Numbered from the stretch's first letter, positions 34,459 to 43,266 are shown. The stretch is DNA of 64,000 bases from Streptacidiphilus rugosus AM-16 (GCF_000744655.1 NZ_JQMJ01000004.1:2356001-2420000); one strand, 5' to 3'. The notes: generated by a model not told the origin, from the sequence alone. Translations and numbers: made by a program.

Positions 34459-34720
34459 GGTGATGCCGCCCCCTCAGGTCGGACCCTGCCCTGCCCTCCC
34501 CACTCTTCTCCTGCGCAGGCGGCCGGGGAATCAGGGAAGCCCCCGGTCCGTCCCTGATCGACCCCTGATCGAGCCCTGAGCCGAGCCCTGACGAGGGGCC
34601 CTGCGCCGAGCCCCCGCCCCCGCCGCCTCCGGCCCGCGGCATCCGATCCGACTTTCTCCGCGCCGGGATGCAACCAAAACGGCGGTCGCGGCATCAAGTC
34701 TGCGAACCAGGAGGTGAGGC

Positions 34721-35305
34721 ATGGCAGTTCGAGCCAGGGAACGACGCGACGAGGAGTTCGCGGAGTTCGTGGCCACCAGATCGACGTGGCTGCGCAAGCT
34801 GGCGTATCTGATGGCCGGTGACTGGCACCGGGCGGACGACCTGACGCAGGTGACCGTGACCAAGCTCTACATGCGCCGGCACCGGCTCGGCGGGGTGGAG
34901 AACCTGGACGGGTACGCCCGCACCACGCTGGTCAACACGTTCCTGGCCGAGCGCCGCTCACCCTGGTCCCGGGTGCTCCTCGGCCGCGCCGAGGAGGAGA
35001 CGGCGAACGCCGCGCCGGTCCAGTCCTCGGATCTCGACGCGTCGCTCGACCTGCGCGCCGCGCTGGGCCTGCTGCCGGACCGGCAACGGGCCGTCGTGGT
35101 GCTGCGGTACTTCTGCGACCTGAGCGTCGAGCAGACGGCCGAGGCGCTCAACTGTGCCTCCGGCACCGTCAAGAGCCAGGCCGCCCGCGGCCTGGACTCC
35201 CTGCGCCGCGCCCTCGACGGCGAACCCGACGTCGGGCACGACACCCCGGGCCCGACCCACCCCACCGGCAACTCCGTTGCCGAACACGCAGGATGGAGGC
35301 CGTGA
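34721..35305 (+). CDS. SigE-family (SIG52-like) RNA polymerase sigma factor
   Basis: A 194-residue ECF sigma factor. Region 2 reads FAEFVATRSTWLRKLAYLMAGDWHRADDLTQVTVTKLY, and region 4 reads LGLLPDRQRAVVVLRYFCDLSVEQTAEALNCASGTVKSQAARGL, typical of the streptomycete SigE-family of small sigma factors. The C-terminal 30 residues are a hydrophilic extension. It is followed immediately by a membrane protein that probably restrains it (GTGATG junction, overlap at the stop). The ATG at 34721 follows AGGAGG. Confidence 0.92.
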   Translation: MAVRARERRDEEFAEFVATRSTWLRKLAYLMAGDWHRADDLTQVTVTKLYMRRHRLGGVENLDGYARTTLVNTFLAERRSPWSRVLLGRAEEETANAAPVQSSDLDASLDLRAALGLLPDRQRAVVVLRYFCDLSVEQTAEALNCASGTVKSQAARGLDSLRRALDGEPDVGHDTPGPTHPTGNSVAEHAGWRP

Positions 35306-36348
35306 TGCTCGGGCAGGACACCACCGACTGGGAGGCGCGGCTCGCGGACCGCCTCCACCGACTGGCCGACGCGCCGGCGCCGCCCAGCACCTTCGACGCC
35401 GAGCTCGCCCGCCGCCGGGGCCTGCGCGGGCTGCGGGTGCGCAGGGCGGTGGCGGTGTCCGGCGCGGCCGCCCTGGTGGGCGCGGCGGCGCTGGCCGGTG
35501 CGGCGGCGCTCGGCGGGCGGTCGGCCGCCCCGCGGGTTGAGATCCCGCAGCCGGCCGACCGGCCGGTGCACAAGGACGATCCGATGAAGACGCAGCTGTC
35601 GTTCGGTTGGCTGCCGTCCGGGGCGACCAGCGTCGAGCGCGAGACCGACGGGTACTCCTACACCGCCACCGCGCTCAGCCCCGGCGACCACGACCTGCAC
35701 GTGACCGCCACCGTCATGGCGGCCGACGGCGCTGCGCCGAGCTTCGACATCTCGTCGTCGCCGCCCCCGGGCGGCACCCAGGTCCACCCCGTCATGACCC
35801 CGGGTCCGACCATCGGCGGACAACCGAGCACCTGGGTCAAGCTCAAGCCGACCACCGTGTACACCACTCTCAGCTGGCAACTCGCCGACGGTCGCAGCGT
35901 CTGGATCCAGGCCACGGAGACCCCGGTCGTCGACCTGAAGTCCCTCGTCACCCAGATCGCCACGCACCTCTCGCTGGGGGCCGCGCCGCAGGCCGTCCCG
36001 ATGCCGTTCACCGTCGCCGGGCTGCCCGCCGGGGCGCAGCTGGTCGACATCGGCCTCACGGACCCGGACCCCGGCCCGGACGGGCGCGGCTGGCGGGTCA
36101 CGGCGAGCTTCACCACGGGGAAGCCGGCCGACTCGGAGATCGAGTGGCAGATCGCCCCGCGCATCGAGGGAGCCGCTCCCCTCGCGTCCGGCGCGGGCCA
36201 CCGCTGCGTGACCAAGGTCGGCCTCGACCTCTGCGTCAGCGGTCGCGGCGCCGCCCTCGCCGCCGTCGGCGGCCTGGACGGCCTCCTCGACCGGATCACC
36301 CTCCTGGGCCCGGACCGCCTGGCCTGGACCACCGACGTGCTCCGCTGA
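35305..36348 (+). CDS. Membrane-anchored anti-sigma-like protein
   Basis: A 347-residue protein translationally coupled to the sigma factor. The N-terminal 45 residues are cytoplasmic (WEARLADRLHRLADAPAPPSTFDAELARRRGLRG) and could hold the sigma factor. One transmembrane helix, AVAVSGAAALVGAAALAGAAAL, follows, then about 270 residues outside the cell. This architecture is common in proteins encoded beside SigE-family sigma factors. The canonical zinc-type HxxxCxxC anti-sigma motif is absent. I chose ATG 35305, 5 nt after GGAGG, over ATG 35293, which sits upstream of that ribosome site. Confidence 0.78.
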   Translation: MLGQDTTDWEARLADRLHRLADAPAPPSTFDAELARRRGLRGLRVRRAVAVSGAAALVGAAALAGAAALGGRSAAPRVEIPQPADRPVHKDDPMKTQLSFGWLPSGATSVERETDGYSYTATALSPGDHDLHVTATVMAADGAAPSFDISSSPPPGGTQVHPVMTPGPTIGGQPSTWVKLKPTTVYTTLSWQLADGRSVWIQATETPVVDLKSLVTQIATHLSLGAAPQAVPMPFTVAGLPAGAQLVDIGLTDPDPGPDGRGWRVTASFTTGKPADSEIEWQIAPRIEGAAPLASGAGHRCVTKVGLDLCVSGRGAALAAVGGLDGLLDRITLLGPDRLAWTTDVLR

Positions 36349-36410
36349 CCGCCGCCGGACCGCCCCGGCCGCGCGAAGGCGCTACCGGGACGCTCCCGGC
36401 ACCCCGCCCC

Positions 36411-36452
36411 GGCCGGGGCCGGCCTCCACGTGGGGAGGGGCCGGCCCCGGCC
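36411..36452 (+). terminator. Hairpin terminator after the sigma/anti-sigma pair
   Basis: A perfect 14-bp stem, GGCCGGGGCCGGCC (36411-36424) and GGCCGGCCCCGGCC (36439-36452), with a 14-nt loop, starting 62 nt after the stop codon. Confidence 0.7.
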
Positions 36453-36551
36453 GCTCCCCACGGACGACAAACCGTTCGTTACCGCCGCCGCTCCCCGGCT
36501 ACCGTGATCGACGCCGAACCCGAGTCGACAGGCGCGCGTCCGACTCGTAGG

Positions 36552-36600
36552 CCGATCCCGCCCCACCGAACCCCGATCCAGCCCCACCGATCCCCGATCC
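36552..36600 (+). repeat. 21-bp tandem repeat, about 2.3 copies
   Basis: Unit CCGATCC(C/A)GCCCCACCGA + (A/T)CC occurs at 36552-36572 and 36573-36593, and a third partial copy starts at 36594. The second unit differs from the first at two positions. It lies about 50 nt upstream of the ATP-grasp gene start. No start codon allows it to be translated as part of that gene. The surrounding 36349-36648 gap otherwise holds only the terminator. Confidence 0.6.
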
Positions 36601-36648
36601 AACCCGGAAGCGAGCGCACTCGATGTCCCACGAGTTCCGGCCCGCGTC

Positions 36649-37491
36649 GTGAACGCGCCCGTCCTGCTCACCGCCGGGCAGCCGACCGGCACCAGCACCC
36701 TGCTCGCCGAGACCGCGGCCCGCCGTGGCCTCGGCCACGCCGTGGTGACCCCGGAGACCGCCGCGAGGCTGGCAGGGCGCACCCTGCACTGGTACGGCGG
36801 CCCCCTCGCCGCGGACCGGTTCCTCGCCTCCGCGCCCGGCTGCGACCTGGCCCTGCTCGAACCGCACGACGCCTGGCTCGCGGAGCTGCCACGGGAGTTC
36901 ACCGGTCGTCGGGTCGAGCTGACCACCCTGTCCGACGCCTGGGGCTCGACCCGCCCGCAGTTCGTCAAACCCCCGAGCGACAAGCAGTTCCCCGCTGCCG
37001 TCTACGCCGACGGCAGCCGGCTGCCCACCGGCGGCGAGCGCATCGACCCCGACACGCCGGTCCTCGTCTCCGAGGTCGTCACCTTCGCCTGGGAGTACCG
37101 GCTCTTCGTACTGGACGGTGCGCTCGTCACCGCGAGCCGCTACGCCCGCTTCGGCCGCCTCGACGTCGCCGCGCTCGGCGCCGACCCTCACGAGCCGGAG
37201 GTCCGCGCCTTCGCCGCCTCCTTCCTCGCCGCCTGTGCCGGCTCGCTTCCCAGCGCCACCGTCGTGGACGTCGGCCTCGTCCAGGACCCGGACAGCGGCG
37301 TGGACCGCTGGGCCGTCGTGGAGGCGAACATGCCCTGGTTCGCCCACAGCTACGCCGCCGACCCCGACTCCGTCCTCGACGTCGTCCTGCGTGCCACCGG
37401 CCCGCTCGGATCGGTCTCCGCCCACGACCGCGGCTTCCTGCGATCCCGGTCCGGCCCCGATGGCACCGCCGCTCGACCGGTGGCAGGCTGA
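36649..37491 (+). CDS. ATP-grasp domain protein
   Basis: A 280-residue protein of the compact actinobacterial ATP-grasp type (DUF4343-like). Residues FVKPPSDKQFPAAVY carry the ATP-binding lysines, VLVSEVVTFAWEYRLFVLDGALVTASRYAR is the central strand region, and VVDVGLVQDPDSGVDRWAVVEANMPWFA ends in the Mg-binding VVEAN pair. Such enzymes join a carboxylate to an amine or thiol through an acyl phosphate; the partner substrate is unknown. GTG start without a strong ribosome site. A tandem repeat and a 9-codon reading frame lie just upstream. Confidence 0.72.
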   Translation: MNAPVLLTAGQPTGTSTLLAETAARRGLGHAVVTPETAARLAGRTLHWYGGPLAADRFLASAPGCDLALLEPHDAWLAELPREFTGRRVELTTLSDAWGSTRPQFVKPPSDKQFPAAVYADGSRLPTGGERIDPDTPVLVSEVVTFAWEYRLFVLDGALVTASRYARFGRLDVAALGADPHEPEVRAFAASFLAACAGSLPSATVVDVGLVQDPDSGVDRWAVVEANMPWFAHSYAADPDSVLDVVLRATGPLGSVSAHDRGFLRSRSGPDGTAARPVAG

Positions 37492-37537
37492 TACACGTCA
37501 GCCACACTCCCGCAAGTCGAGGAAGGCGGCGATCGCC

Positions 37538-37933
37538 ATGGCTGAACACCCGCACGCCGCGTTGATCCGTCGCGGTTACCAGGCATTCTCCGAGGGCGAC
37601 ATGGAAACCCTCGGCACACTCATGACCGCGGACGTGACGCATCACGTCCCGGGAACCCACCACCTGTCCGGCGACCACAAGGGCCTGTCGGCGGTGCTGA
37701 ACTACTACGGGCAGTTGGCCGCCGAGTCGAACGGGACCGTCCACGTGGAGCTGATGCACGTGTTCGTCGACGGGCGCGGACACGCGATGTCCGTCAGCCG
37801 CCTCTCCGCCGAGCGGGCCGGGAAGAAGATCGAGCAGATGGGCGGGATCGTCTTCCGCATCATCGGCGACAAGGTCACCGACCTCGACGAGTGCCTGGAG
37901 GACGTCGAGGCCTCGAACGAGTTCTGGGGCTGA
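37538..37933 (+). CDS. SnoaL-like / NTF2-family protein
   Basis: A 131-residue cone-shaped NTF2-fold protein. LIRRGYQAFSEGDMETLGTLMTADVTHHVPG is the typical start, and FDGRGHAMSVSRLSAER with IGDKVTDLDECLED fits the rest. The family contains polyketide cyclases, isomerases and many binding proteins without a known reaction. ATG start with GGAAGG at good distance. It follows the ATP-grasp gene by 46 nt and could be co-transcribed with it. Confidence 0.85.
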   Translation: MAEHPHAALIRRGYQAFSEGDMETLGTLMTADVTHHVPGTHHLSGDHKGLSAVLNYYGQLAAESNGTVHVELMHVFVDGRGHAMSVSRLSAERAGKKIEQMGGIVFRIIGDKVTDLDECLEDVEASNEFWG

Positions 37934-38033
37934 GCAGGGAAACCCCGCAGCACCCTGACTCTTACCGGCTATTTACTACAACTGGGCGATATCCGGCGGA
38001 AACTGCGACCGGACCAAGGGGCCGTCTTACACA

Positions 38034-38055
38034 GTTCACCGAACGCTTACCCACC
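38034..38055 (+). promoter_or_regulatory. Candidate PHO box (PhoP-binding direct repeat)
   Basis: Two adjacent 11-bp units, GTTCACCGAAC (38034-38044) and GCTTACCCACC (38045-38055). The first starts with an exact GTTCACC and the second with a near match. Streptomycete PhoP binds 11-bp direct repeats with this core. The site is about 86 nt upstream of the LTD protein start, a suitable promoter distance. Prediction only. Confidence 0.45.
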
Positions 38056-38140
38056 GTCCCGGAGTTGTTGATCAGTGGCGGGCAGTCTCGCGCAGGCCTG
38101 ATTGTCGATCGCCCCCACCAACTCCAGGGACGGACACACC

Positions 38141-39577
38141 GTGACCGAAGCGCGCACCCCACTGTGGCGCCGCACCTTCCGCCTGCCCCTCGCCGTCGTC
38201 GCCGGCTCCCTGCTCGCCGCCGGCGTCTTCGTCGCGAACCCGGCCCACGCGGCCGCGACCGACGACATCCGGATCAACGAGGTCGTGACCACCGGAAGCA
38301 TCAACGACTCGATCGAGCTGTACAACAAGGGCACCGCCGCCGTCGACGTCTCGGGGTGGATCCTGAAGGACAACAACAACAGCTCCAAGTACAAGATCGC
38401 ATCGGGCACCACGCTCGCCGCCAACGGCTACGTGGCCTTCGACGTGCACAGCTCCTTCGGCCTCGGCTCCAGCGACTCGGCGCGTCTCTACCTGGCCGAC
38501 GGCACCACCCTGGTCGACAGCTTCACCTGGACCAGCCACTCCAACCCGTCCTGGTCCCGCTGCGCCGACGGCACCGGCGCCTTCGTCCAGGCCACCGCGA
38601 TCACCCTCGGCGGCCCCAACGCCTGTGGCAGCGGCTCCGGTTCGGGCGGCGGCATCACCGCCGCAGCCTGGCCGGGCAGCAATACCGTCTCCACCGCGGA
38701 CGCGTCCAACGTCTTCGGCCAGGACCTGAGCGGCCTCTACCAGGAGGGCTCGGTCATGTGGGGCGCACAGAACTCCGGCAAGCTGTGGCGGCTGGTCCGC
38801 GACGGCTCCGGCGGCTGGACCCCGGACACCACCAACGGCTGGACCACCGGCAAGACGCTGCACTTCCCCGGCGGCACCGGCACCCCCGACGACGAGGGCG
38901 TCACGCTGACCGGCGCGGGCTCGGCCGGCGGCGTCTACGTCTCCTCCGAGCGCAACGCCGACTCGTCCGGCACCAGCCGCCTCTCCGTGCTGCGCTACGA
39001 CGTCAGCGGCACCGGCACCACGCTGAACGCCACCCAGGAGTGGAACCTCACCTCTGACCTGCCGGCGACCGGCGCCAACCTCGGCCTCGAGGGCGTCACC
39101 TGGGTCCCGGACAGCTACCTGACCGGCGCGGGTTTCAAGGACCAGTCCACCGGCGCGGCCTACGACCCGACCCGCTACGCCTCGCACTCCGCCGGCGTCT
39201 TCTTCGTCGGCGTCGAGGGCAGCGGCATGGTCTACGGCTACGTCCTCCAGGACTCCGGCGCGTTCACCAAGGTCGCCACCATCTCCAGCGGCATGGCGGG
39301 CGTCATGGAGCTGCAGTGGGAGCCGCAGGCCTCCCGGCTCTGGGTCGTCTGCGACGACACCTGCAACGGCGAGCACCGCACCGTGCAGGTCGACGCGACC
39401 GGCGCCTTCGCGCTGACCGCGATCTACAACCGCCCCAGCGGCATGCCCGACTACAACAACGAGGGCTTCTTCCCGGCCCCGGCCGACGAGTGCGTGTCCG
39501 GCTCCAAGCCGGTCTACTGGTCGGACGACTCCAACGACGGCGGCCACGCGATCCGCAAGGGCACCATCACCTGCTGA
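38141..39577 (+). CDS. Secreted lamin-tail-domain (LTD) protein
   Basis: A 478-residue exported protein. A Sec signal peptide (RTFRLPLAVVAGSLLAAGVF, cleavage after NPAHA) is followed by a lamin tail domain (about 35-140; IRINEVVTTGSINDSIELYNKGTAAVDVSGW). A Gly/Ser linker and a large beta-propeller-like domain follow, containing GLEGVTWVPDSYL, FFVGVEGSGMVYGYVL and YNNEGFFPAPADEC, reminiscent of esterase-like phytase / SdiA-regulated propellers. It may hydrolyse organic phosphates outside the cell, which would fit the PHO-box-like repeat upstream. GTG start with AGGGA upstream. Confidence 0.82.
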   Translation: MTEARTPLWRRTFRLPLAVVAGSLLAAGVFVANPAHAAATDDIRINEVVTTGSINDSIELYNKGTAAVDVSGWILKDNNNSSKYKIASGTTLAANGYVAFDVHSSFGLGSSDSARLYLADGTTLVDSFTWTSHSNPSWSRCADGTGAFVQATAITLGGPNACGSGSGSGGGITAAAWPGSNTVSTADASNVFGQDLSGLYQEGSVMWGAQNSGKLWRLVRDGSGGWTPDTTNGWTTGKTLHFPGGTGTPDDEGVTLTGAGSAGGVYVSSERNADSSGTSRLSVLRYDVSGTGTTLNATQEWNLTSDLPATGANLGLEGVTWVPDSYLTGAGFKDQSTGAAYDPTRYASHSAGVFFVGVEGSGMVYGYVLQDSGAFTKVATISSGMAGVMELQWEPQASRLWVVCDDTCNGEHRTVQVDATGAFALTAIYNRPSGMPDYNNEGFFPAPADECVSGSKPVYWSDDSNDGGHAIRKGTITC

Positions 39578-39649
39578 TCCCGCGTCCCCGGCCCTGCTCC
39601 CGGCCTGCCCCGGTCGCCGTTCCGGCTCCGGGCCCGGCCTGAGACGAGC

Positions 39650-39691
39650 GGCGGGCCGCTCCCCCGGCGAGTTCCGAGGGAGCGGCCCGCC
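39650..39691 (+). terminator. Terminator after the LTD gene
   Basis: A perfect 14-bp stem, GGCGGGCCGCTCCC (39650-39663) and GGGAGCGGCCCGCC (39678-39691), with a 14-nt loop. Confidence 0.8.
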
Positions 39692-39729
39692 TCCGTCGTT
39701 CCGCCGCCCGGTCGTGGCACTCTCGTGTC

Positions 39730-40254
39730 GTGAGCAGCAGCCCTGTACACAAGCCGGAGCGCGACGAGGCCGACCCCGCACTGCTGCTCCTGGGCTTCCT
39801 CGACTTCCACCGCGCCGCGGTCGAGCGGAAGATCCGCGGGCTGGGCGAGGACGAGCTGCGCACCAGCCGCCTGCCCTCGGGCTGGTCGCCCCTGCAACTC
39901 CTCAAGCACCTCGTGTTCATGGAGCGGCGCTGGCTGGTCTGGGGCTTCCTGGCCGAGCCGCTCCCCGATCCGCACGGCGACGAGAACGCCGAGGGGAACT
40001 GGCGCGTGCTACCCGAGGACACGGCCGACACGCTGCTCGCCGCACTGCACGAGGGCGGCGCCAGGACCCGGGCCATCGCCCGCCGCAGCGCCCTCGGCGA
40101 CGTCGCCCGCACCGGCGGCCGCTTCCGGCCCGGCGACCCGAAGCCGCCGCCCACCCTGGCCTGGATCCTCTGCTACGTCCTGCAGGAATACGCCCGCCAC
40201 TGCGGCCATCTGGACGTCGCCCGCGAGCTCGCCGACGGCGACACCGGCGAGTAG
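39730..40254 (+). CDS. DinB / DUF664 mycothiol-transferase-fold protein
   Basis: A 174-residue four-helix bundle. FLDFHRAAVERKIRGLGEDELRTSRLPSGWSPLQLLKHLVFMERRW contains the conserved SxxSPLxLLKHLxxVERxW motif of DUF664, with a metal-binding His. A third helix carries EYARHCGHLDVAREL with the two remaining histidine ligands. The family uses a metal, and probably mycothiol, in detoxifying transfers. GTG start. Monocistronic, between two secreted-protein genes. Confidence 0.88.
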   Translation: MSSSPVHKPERDEADPALLLLGFLDFHRAAVERKIRGLGEDELRTSRLPSGWSPLQLLKHLVFMERRWLVWGFLAEPLPDPHGDENAEGNWRVLPEDTADTLLAALHEGGARTRAIARRSALGDVARTGGRFRPGDPKPPPTLAWILCYVLQEYARHCGHLDVARELADGDTGE

Positions 40255-40353
40255 CGGCAGCCTGCGCCCGTGGCACCGGGCGGCCATCAGGCGGCTGAAC
40301 TGGACCTTCGCCTGCCCGTCGTCCGGCCGGGCGGCTCCGACGGGCTGATGCGG

Positions 40354-40370
40354 TGTCACGTTCCTGTCAC
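40354..40370 (+). promoter_or_regulatory. TGTCAC direct repeat, 11-bp period
   Basis: TGTCAC occurs at 40354-40359 and again at 40365-40370, exactly 11 nt apart, about 105 nt before the BNR-protein start. The spacing matches PhoP direct repeats, but the core matches GTTCACC only partly. A second regulator with an 11-bp repeat is equally possible. Confidence 0.3.
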
Positions 40371-40473
40371 TGCACGCATCTTCCCTCACTCCCAGTGGTG
40401 GCAACAGAATCCGCATGTCCAGTGTGTCGGGACACCGACACCACCGGTACCGCTTCGCATGTCAGGAGAAGAC

Positions 40474-42642
40474 ATGTCCGTACTGGCTCGAACAGGACCA
40501 AGGATTCTCGGCGCAGCCCTCTCAGCAGCACTGGCGTTAGCCACGCCTGCCTTCGTCGCCGACGCCCAGGCGGCCGCCCACCCGCACGCGCCGCAGGTCG
40601 CGCCCAGCATGACCAAGATCAGTACCGATCCGTACTCCGACGCCCAGGCGCAGCACGCCACCGAGGTCGAGCCGGACACCTTCAGCTACGGCAGCACCGT
40701 CGTCTCCGCCTTCCAGGTCGGCCGCGTCTCGGGCGGCGGCGCGTCCAACATCGGCTGGACGACCTCGACCGACGGCGGCCAGACCTGGACCAACGGCTTC
40801 CTGCCCGCCACCACCGCCAACACCGGCGGCCCGTACGGGCAGGTCAGCGACGCCTCGGTGGCCTACGACGTCAAGGACAACGTCTGGATGGTGTCCTGGC
40901 TCGGCATCGCCCCCAGCGGCAACGTTGACGTGGAGCTGAGCCGCTCCACCGACGGCGGCCACACCTGGGGCAACCCGGTCACGATCTCCACCGGCACGTT
41001 CGACGACAAGAACTGGACCGTCTGCGACAACCACTCGGCCAGCCCCTACTACGGCCACTGCTACACCGAATACGACGACGCCAACGCCGGCGACGCCGAG
41101 CACATGCGCACCTCGACCAACGGCGGCGCGTCCTGGGGTTCCCAGCTGAGCCCGGCCGACAGCCCCAGCGGCCTCGGCGGTCAGCCCGTCGTCCAGCCCA
41201 ACGGCACCGTCGTAGTGCCGTTCTCCTCGGCCAGCTCGAACGCCGAACGCTCCTTCACCTCGACCAACGGCGGCAGCAGCTGGGGCTCCAGCGTGCTGAT
41301 CGCCACCGTCTCCCACCACACCGTGGCCGGTCTCGAGGACGCCGCCAACGACATCGCCACGCTGTCACCGCGCGACACCCTGCGCGAGAGCCCGCTGCCG
41401 TCGGCCGAGATCGACTCCTCGGGCAAGGTCTACGCGGTCTGGTCCGACTGCCGCTTCCGCAGCGGCTGCCCGAGCAACGACATCATCATGTCGACCTCCA
41501 CCAACGGCACCACGTGGAGCACCCCGGCCCGCGTGCCGATCGACGCCGTCACCAGCACGGCCGACCACTTCACGGCCGGCATCGGCGTCGACCCGAACAG
41601 CTCCGGCAGCACCGCCAGGATCGGGCTGACGTACTACTACTACCCGAACGCCTCCTGCACGGACACGACCTGCCAGCTCGACGCGGGCTACGTCTCCTCC
41701 ACCGACGGCGGCGCCACCTGGACGCCCGCCGTCCAGCTGGCCGGCCCGATGACCCTGGCCTGGCTGCCGAACACCTCCCAGGGACGGATGTTCGGCGACT
41801 ACATCTCCACCTCCGTCCTCGCGGGCGGCAACGCGGTCACGGTGATCCCGATCGCCCACGCCCCCAGCGGCAGCACCTTCGACGTGGGGATGTACGCGGC
41901 GTCCGGCGGCCTCCCGGTCGGCAGCGGCTCGACGGGCAACACCGTGACCGTCACCAACCCGGGCAACCAGACCGGCACCGTCGGCACGGCCGCCTCCCTG
42001 CAGCTGAGCGGCACCGACTCGGGCGGCCTGACCTTGACCTACTCGGCCACCGGCCTCCCGGTGGGCCTCTCCGTCTCCTCCTCCGGCCTGATCTCCGGCA
42101 CGCCCACGACGGCGGGCAGCTCCACCGTCACCGTCACCGCCTCCGACAGCACCGGCGCCTCCGGCTCCACGTCCTTCACCTGGACCGTCAACCCGGTCGG
42201 TGGCGGCAACGGCGTCCTCAACGGCGGCTTCGAGACCGGCAGCTTCTCCAACTGGACCACCACCGGCAACGCCGCGGTGACGGCCGGCGCGGCGCACAGC
42301 GGCAGCTACGGCGCGATGCTGGGCCTGACCACCCCGTCCAACACCTCCACCGCGGCGCAGACCTTCACCGCCCCGGCCGGCACCACCAAGCTGTCCTTCT
42401 ACTACAACGTGACCTGCCCGGACACCGTCACCTACGACTGGGCCACCGCCACGCTGAAGGACAACACCTCGGGCACCACCACCACCGTCCTGGCCAAGAC
42501 CTGCGTCTCCAGCTCCGGCTGGGTACTGAAGACCGCCACCATCACGGCGGGCCACAGCTACACGCTGACCCTGACCAACAAGGACGACAACTACCCCGGC
42601 GACCCGACGTACACCTACTACGACGACATCACCACCTCCTGA
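40474..42642 (+). CDS. Secreted BNR/Asp-box repeat protein (sialidase-fold exo-enzyme)
   Basis: A 722-residue secreted protein. The signal peptide MSVLARTGPRILGAALSAAL ends at AQAAA. The propeller domain (about 45-485) has at least six Asp boxes of the form S-x-D/N-G-G-x-x-W, such as STDGGQTW, STDGGHTW, STNGGASW, STNGGSSW and STDGGATW. A putative Ig fold follows (VTNPGNQTGTVGTAASLQL...), then a carbohydrate-binding-like C-terminal domain (NGGFETGSFSNWTTTGNA). The classic sialidase FRIP motif is not evident, so the substrate is uncertain. ATG 40474 is fixed by AGGAG 5 nt away. Confidence 0.85.
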   Translation: MSVLARTGPRILGAALSAALALATPAFVADAQAAAHPHAPQVAPSMTKISTDPYSDAQAQHATEVEPDTFSYGSTVVSAFQVGRVSGGGASNIGWTTSTDGGQTWTNGFLPATTANTGGPYGQVSDASVAYDVKDNVWMVSWLGIAPSGNVDVELSRSTDGGHTWGNPVTISTGTFDDKNWTVCDNHSASPYYGHCYTEYDDANAGDAEHMRTSTNGGASWGSQLSPADSPSGLGGQPVVQPNGTVVVPFSSASSNAERSFTSTNGGSSWGSSVLIATVSHHTVAGLEDAANDIATLSPRDTLRESPLPSAEIDSSGKVYAVWSDCRFRSGCPSNDIIMSTSTNGTTWSTPARVPIDAVTSTADHFTAGIGVDPNSSGSTARIGLTYYYYPNASCTDTTCQLDAGYVSSTDGGATWTPAVQLAGPMTLAWLPNTSQGRMFGDYISTSVLAGGNAVTVIPIAHAPSGSTFDVGMYAASGGLPVGSGSTGNTVTVTNPGNQTGTVGTAASLQLSGTDSGGLTLTYSATGLPVGLSVSSSGLISGTPTTAGSSTVTVTASDSTGASGSTSFTWTVNPVGGGNGVLNGGFETGSFSNWTTTGNAAVTAGAAHSGSYGAMLGLTTPSNTSTAAQTFTAPAGTTKLSFYYNVTCPDTVTYDWATATLKDNTSGTTTTVLAKTCVSSSGWVLKTATITAGHSYTLTLTNKDDNYPGDPTYTYYDDITTS

Positions 42643-42667
42643 TCGCACCCTGATCCCCTGATCGAGC

Positions 42668-42707
42668 GGCGGGTCCCCTGTCATCCCGTATCCCGGGGGG
42701 ACCCGCC
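42668..42707 (+). terminator. Terminator after the BNR-protein gene
   Basis: A perfect 11-bp stem, GGCGGGTCCCC (42668-42678) and GGGGACCCGCC (42697-42707), with an 18-nt loop, starting 26 nt after the stop codon. Confidence 0.75.
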
Positions 42708-42719
42708 CCTCGGACGACG

Positions 42720-43266
42720 ACCGAGCGGCTGTCAGGACGGCCTTGATCAGAATGTCGTGGGCCCTGCCCACCATGAGCAGTTTGGGCAGCTTTCCCAGGT
42801 AGCGGACGGCGACCAGGATCAGCAGGGCCCCGATCACGATGGTGAACAGCGGACCGAGGGTGCTGCTGACGTGCGTGGTCGCGTGGATCACCTCGTGCTC
42901 CACCGGTCTGGTGGCCCGGATGAAGTTGAAGTGGGCCGGATTGGGGATCCAGCCGGTGCCGTACAGCGCATTGGCCAGCGCCCCGCTGACGTGTTTCAGC
43001 GGATGCCAGATCGGCTCGATCGGGAGGAAGATCAGCAGCGCGAGCCAGTTGTAGAGGTCATGGACCGTCGGGGCGCCCAGGCTCGTCGTCACCGTGGTTC
43101 CGACGTTCGCACCCAGAATGATGGGGATCGCGCCCTGGATGGACGCGCCCGAGCCCACGGCGGTGACGGTGATGGCCGACGTCGTGGTCGACGACGGGAT
43201 CAGGACCGTGTGACCGCCGAGCCGCCGGAAGCGGTTCGGCCGTCGACGTGACGCCGGGGCGACCAT
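42720..43266 (-). pseudogene. Na/Pi cotransporter-family gene, broken
   Basis: Residues TTTSAITVTAVGSGASIQGAIPIILGANVGTTVT and VHDLYNWLALLIFLPIE are clear Na/Pi-cotransporter (PF02690) sequence. The gene is damaged in three places. Everything before the first QSSS repeat is replaced by an Arg-rich start; about 15-20 residues are missing between TTSLG and APTVHD; and the second half of the transporter is absent, the frame running on through the antisense of the BNR gene. The remaining helices (FTIVIGALLILVAVRYLGKLPKLL) cannot make a working carrier. Probably a relic. Confidence 0.75.

Noticed and set aside
36623..36652. 9-codon reading frame overlapping the ATP-grasp start, considered as a RiPP precursor
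   Set aside because: Too short, with a poorly placed GGAAG as its only ribosome site and no core-like residues. Mentioned only as context.
41365..42700. Minus-strand Gly/Val/Arg-rich frame antisense to the BNR gene
   Set aside because: It is the run-on of the broken Na/Pi cotransporter frame through the antisense of a clear gene.
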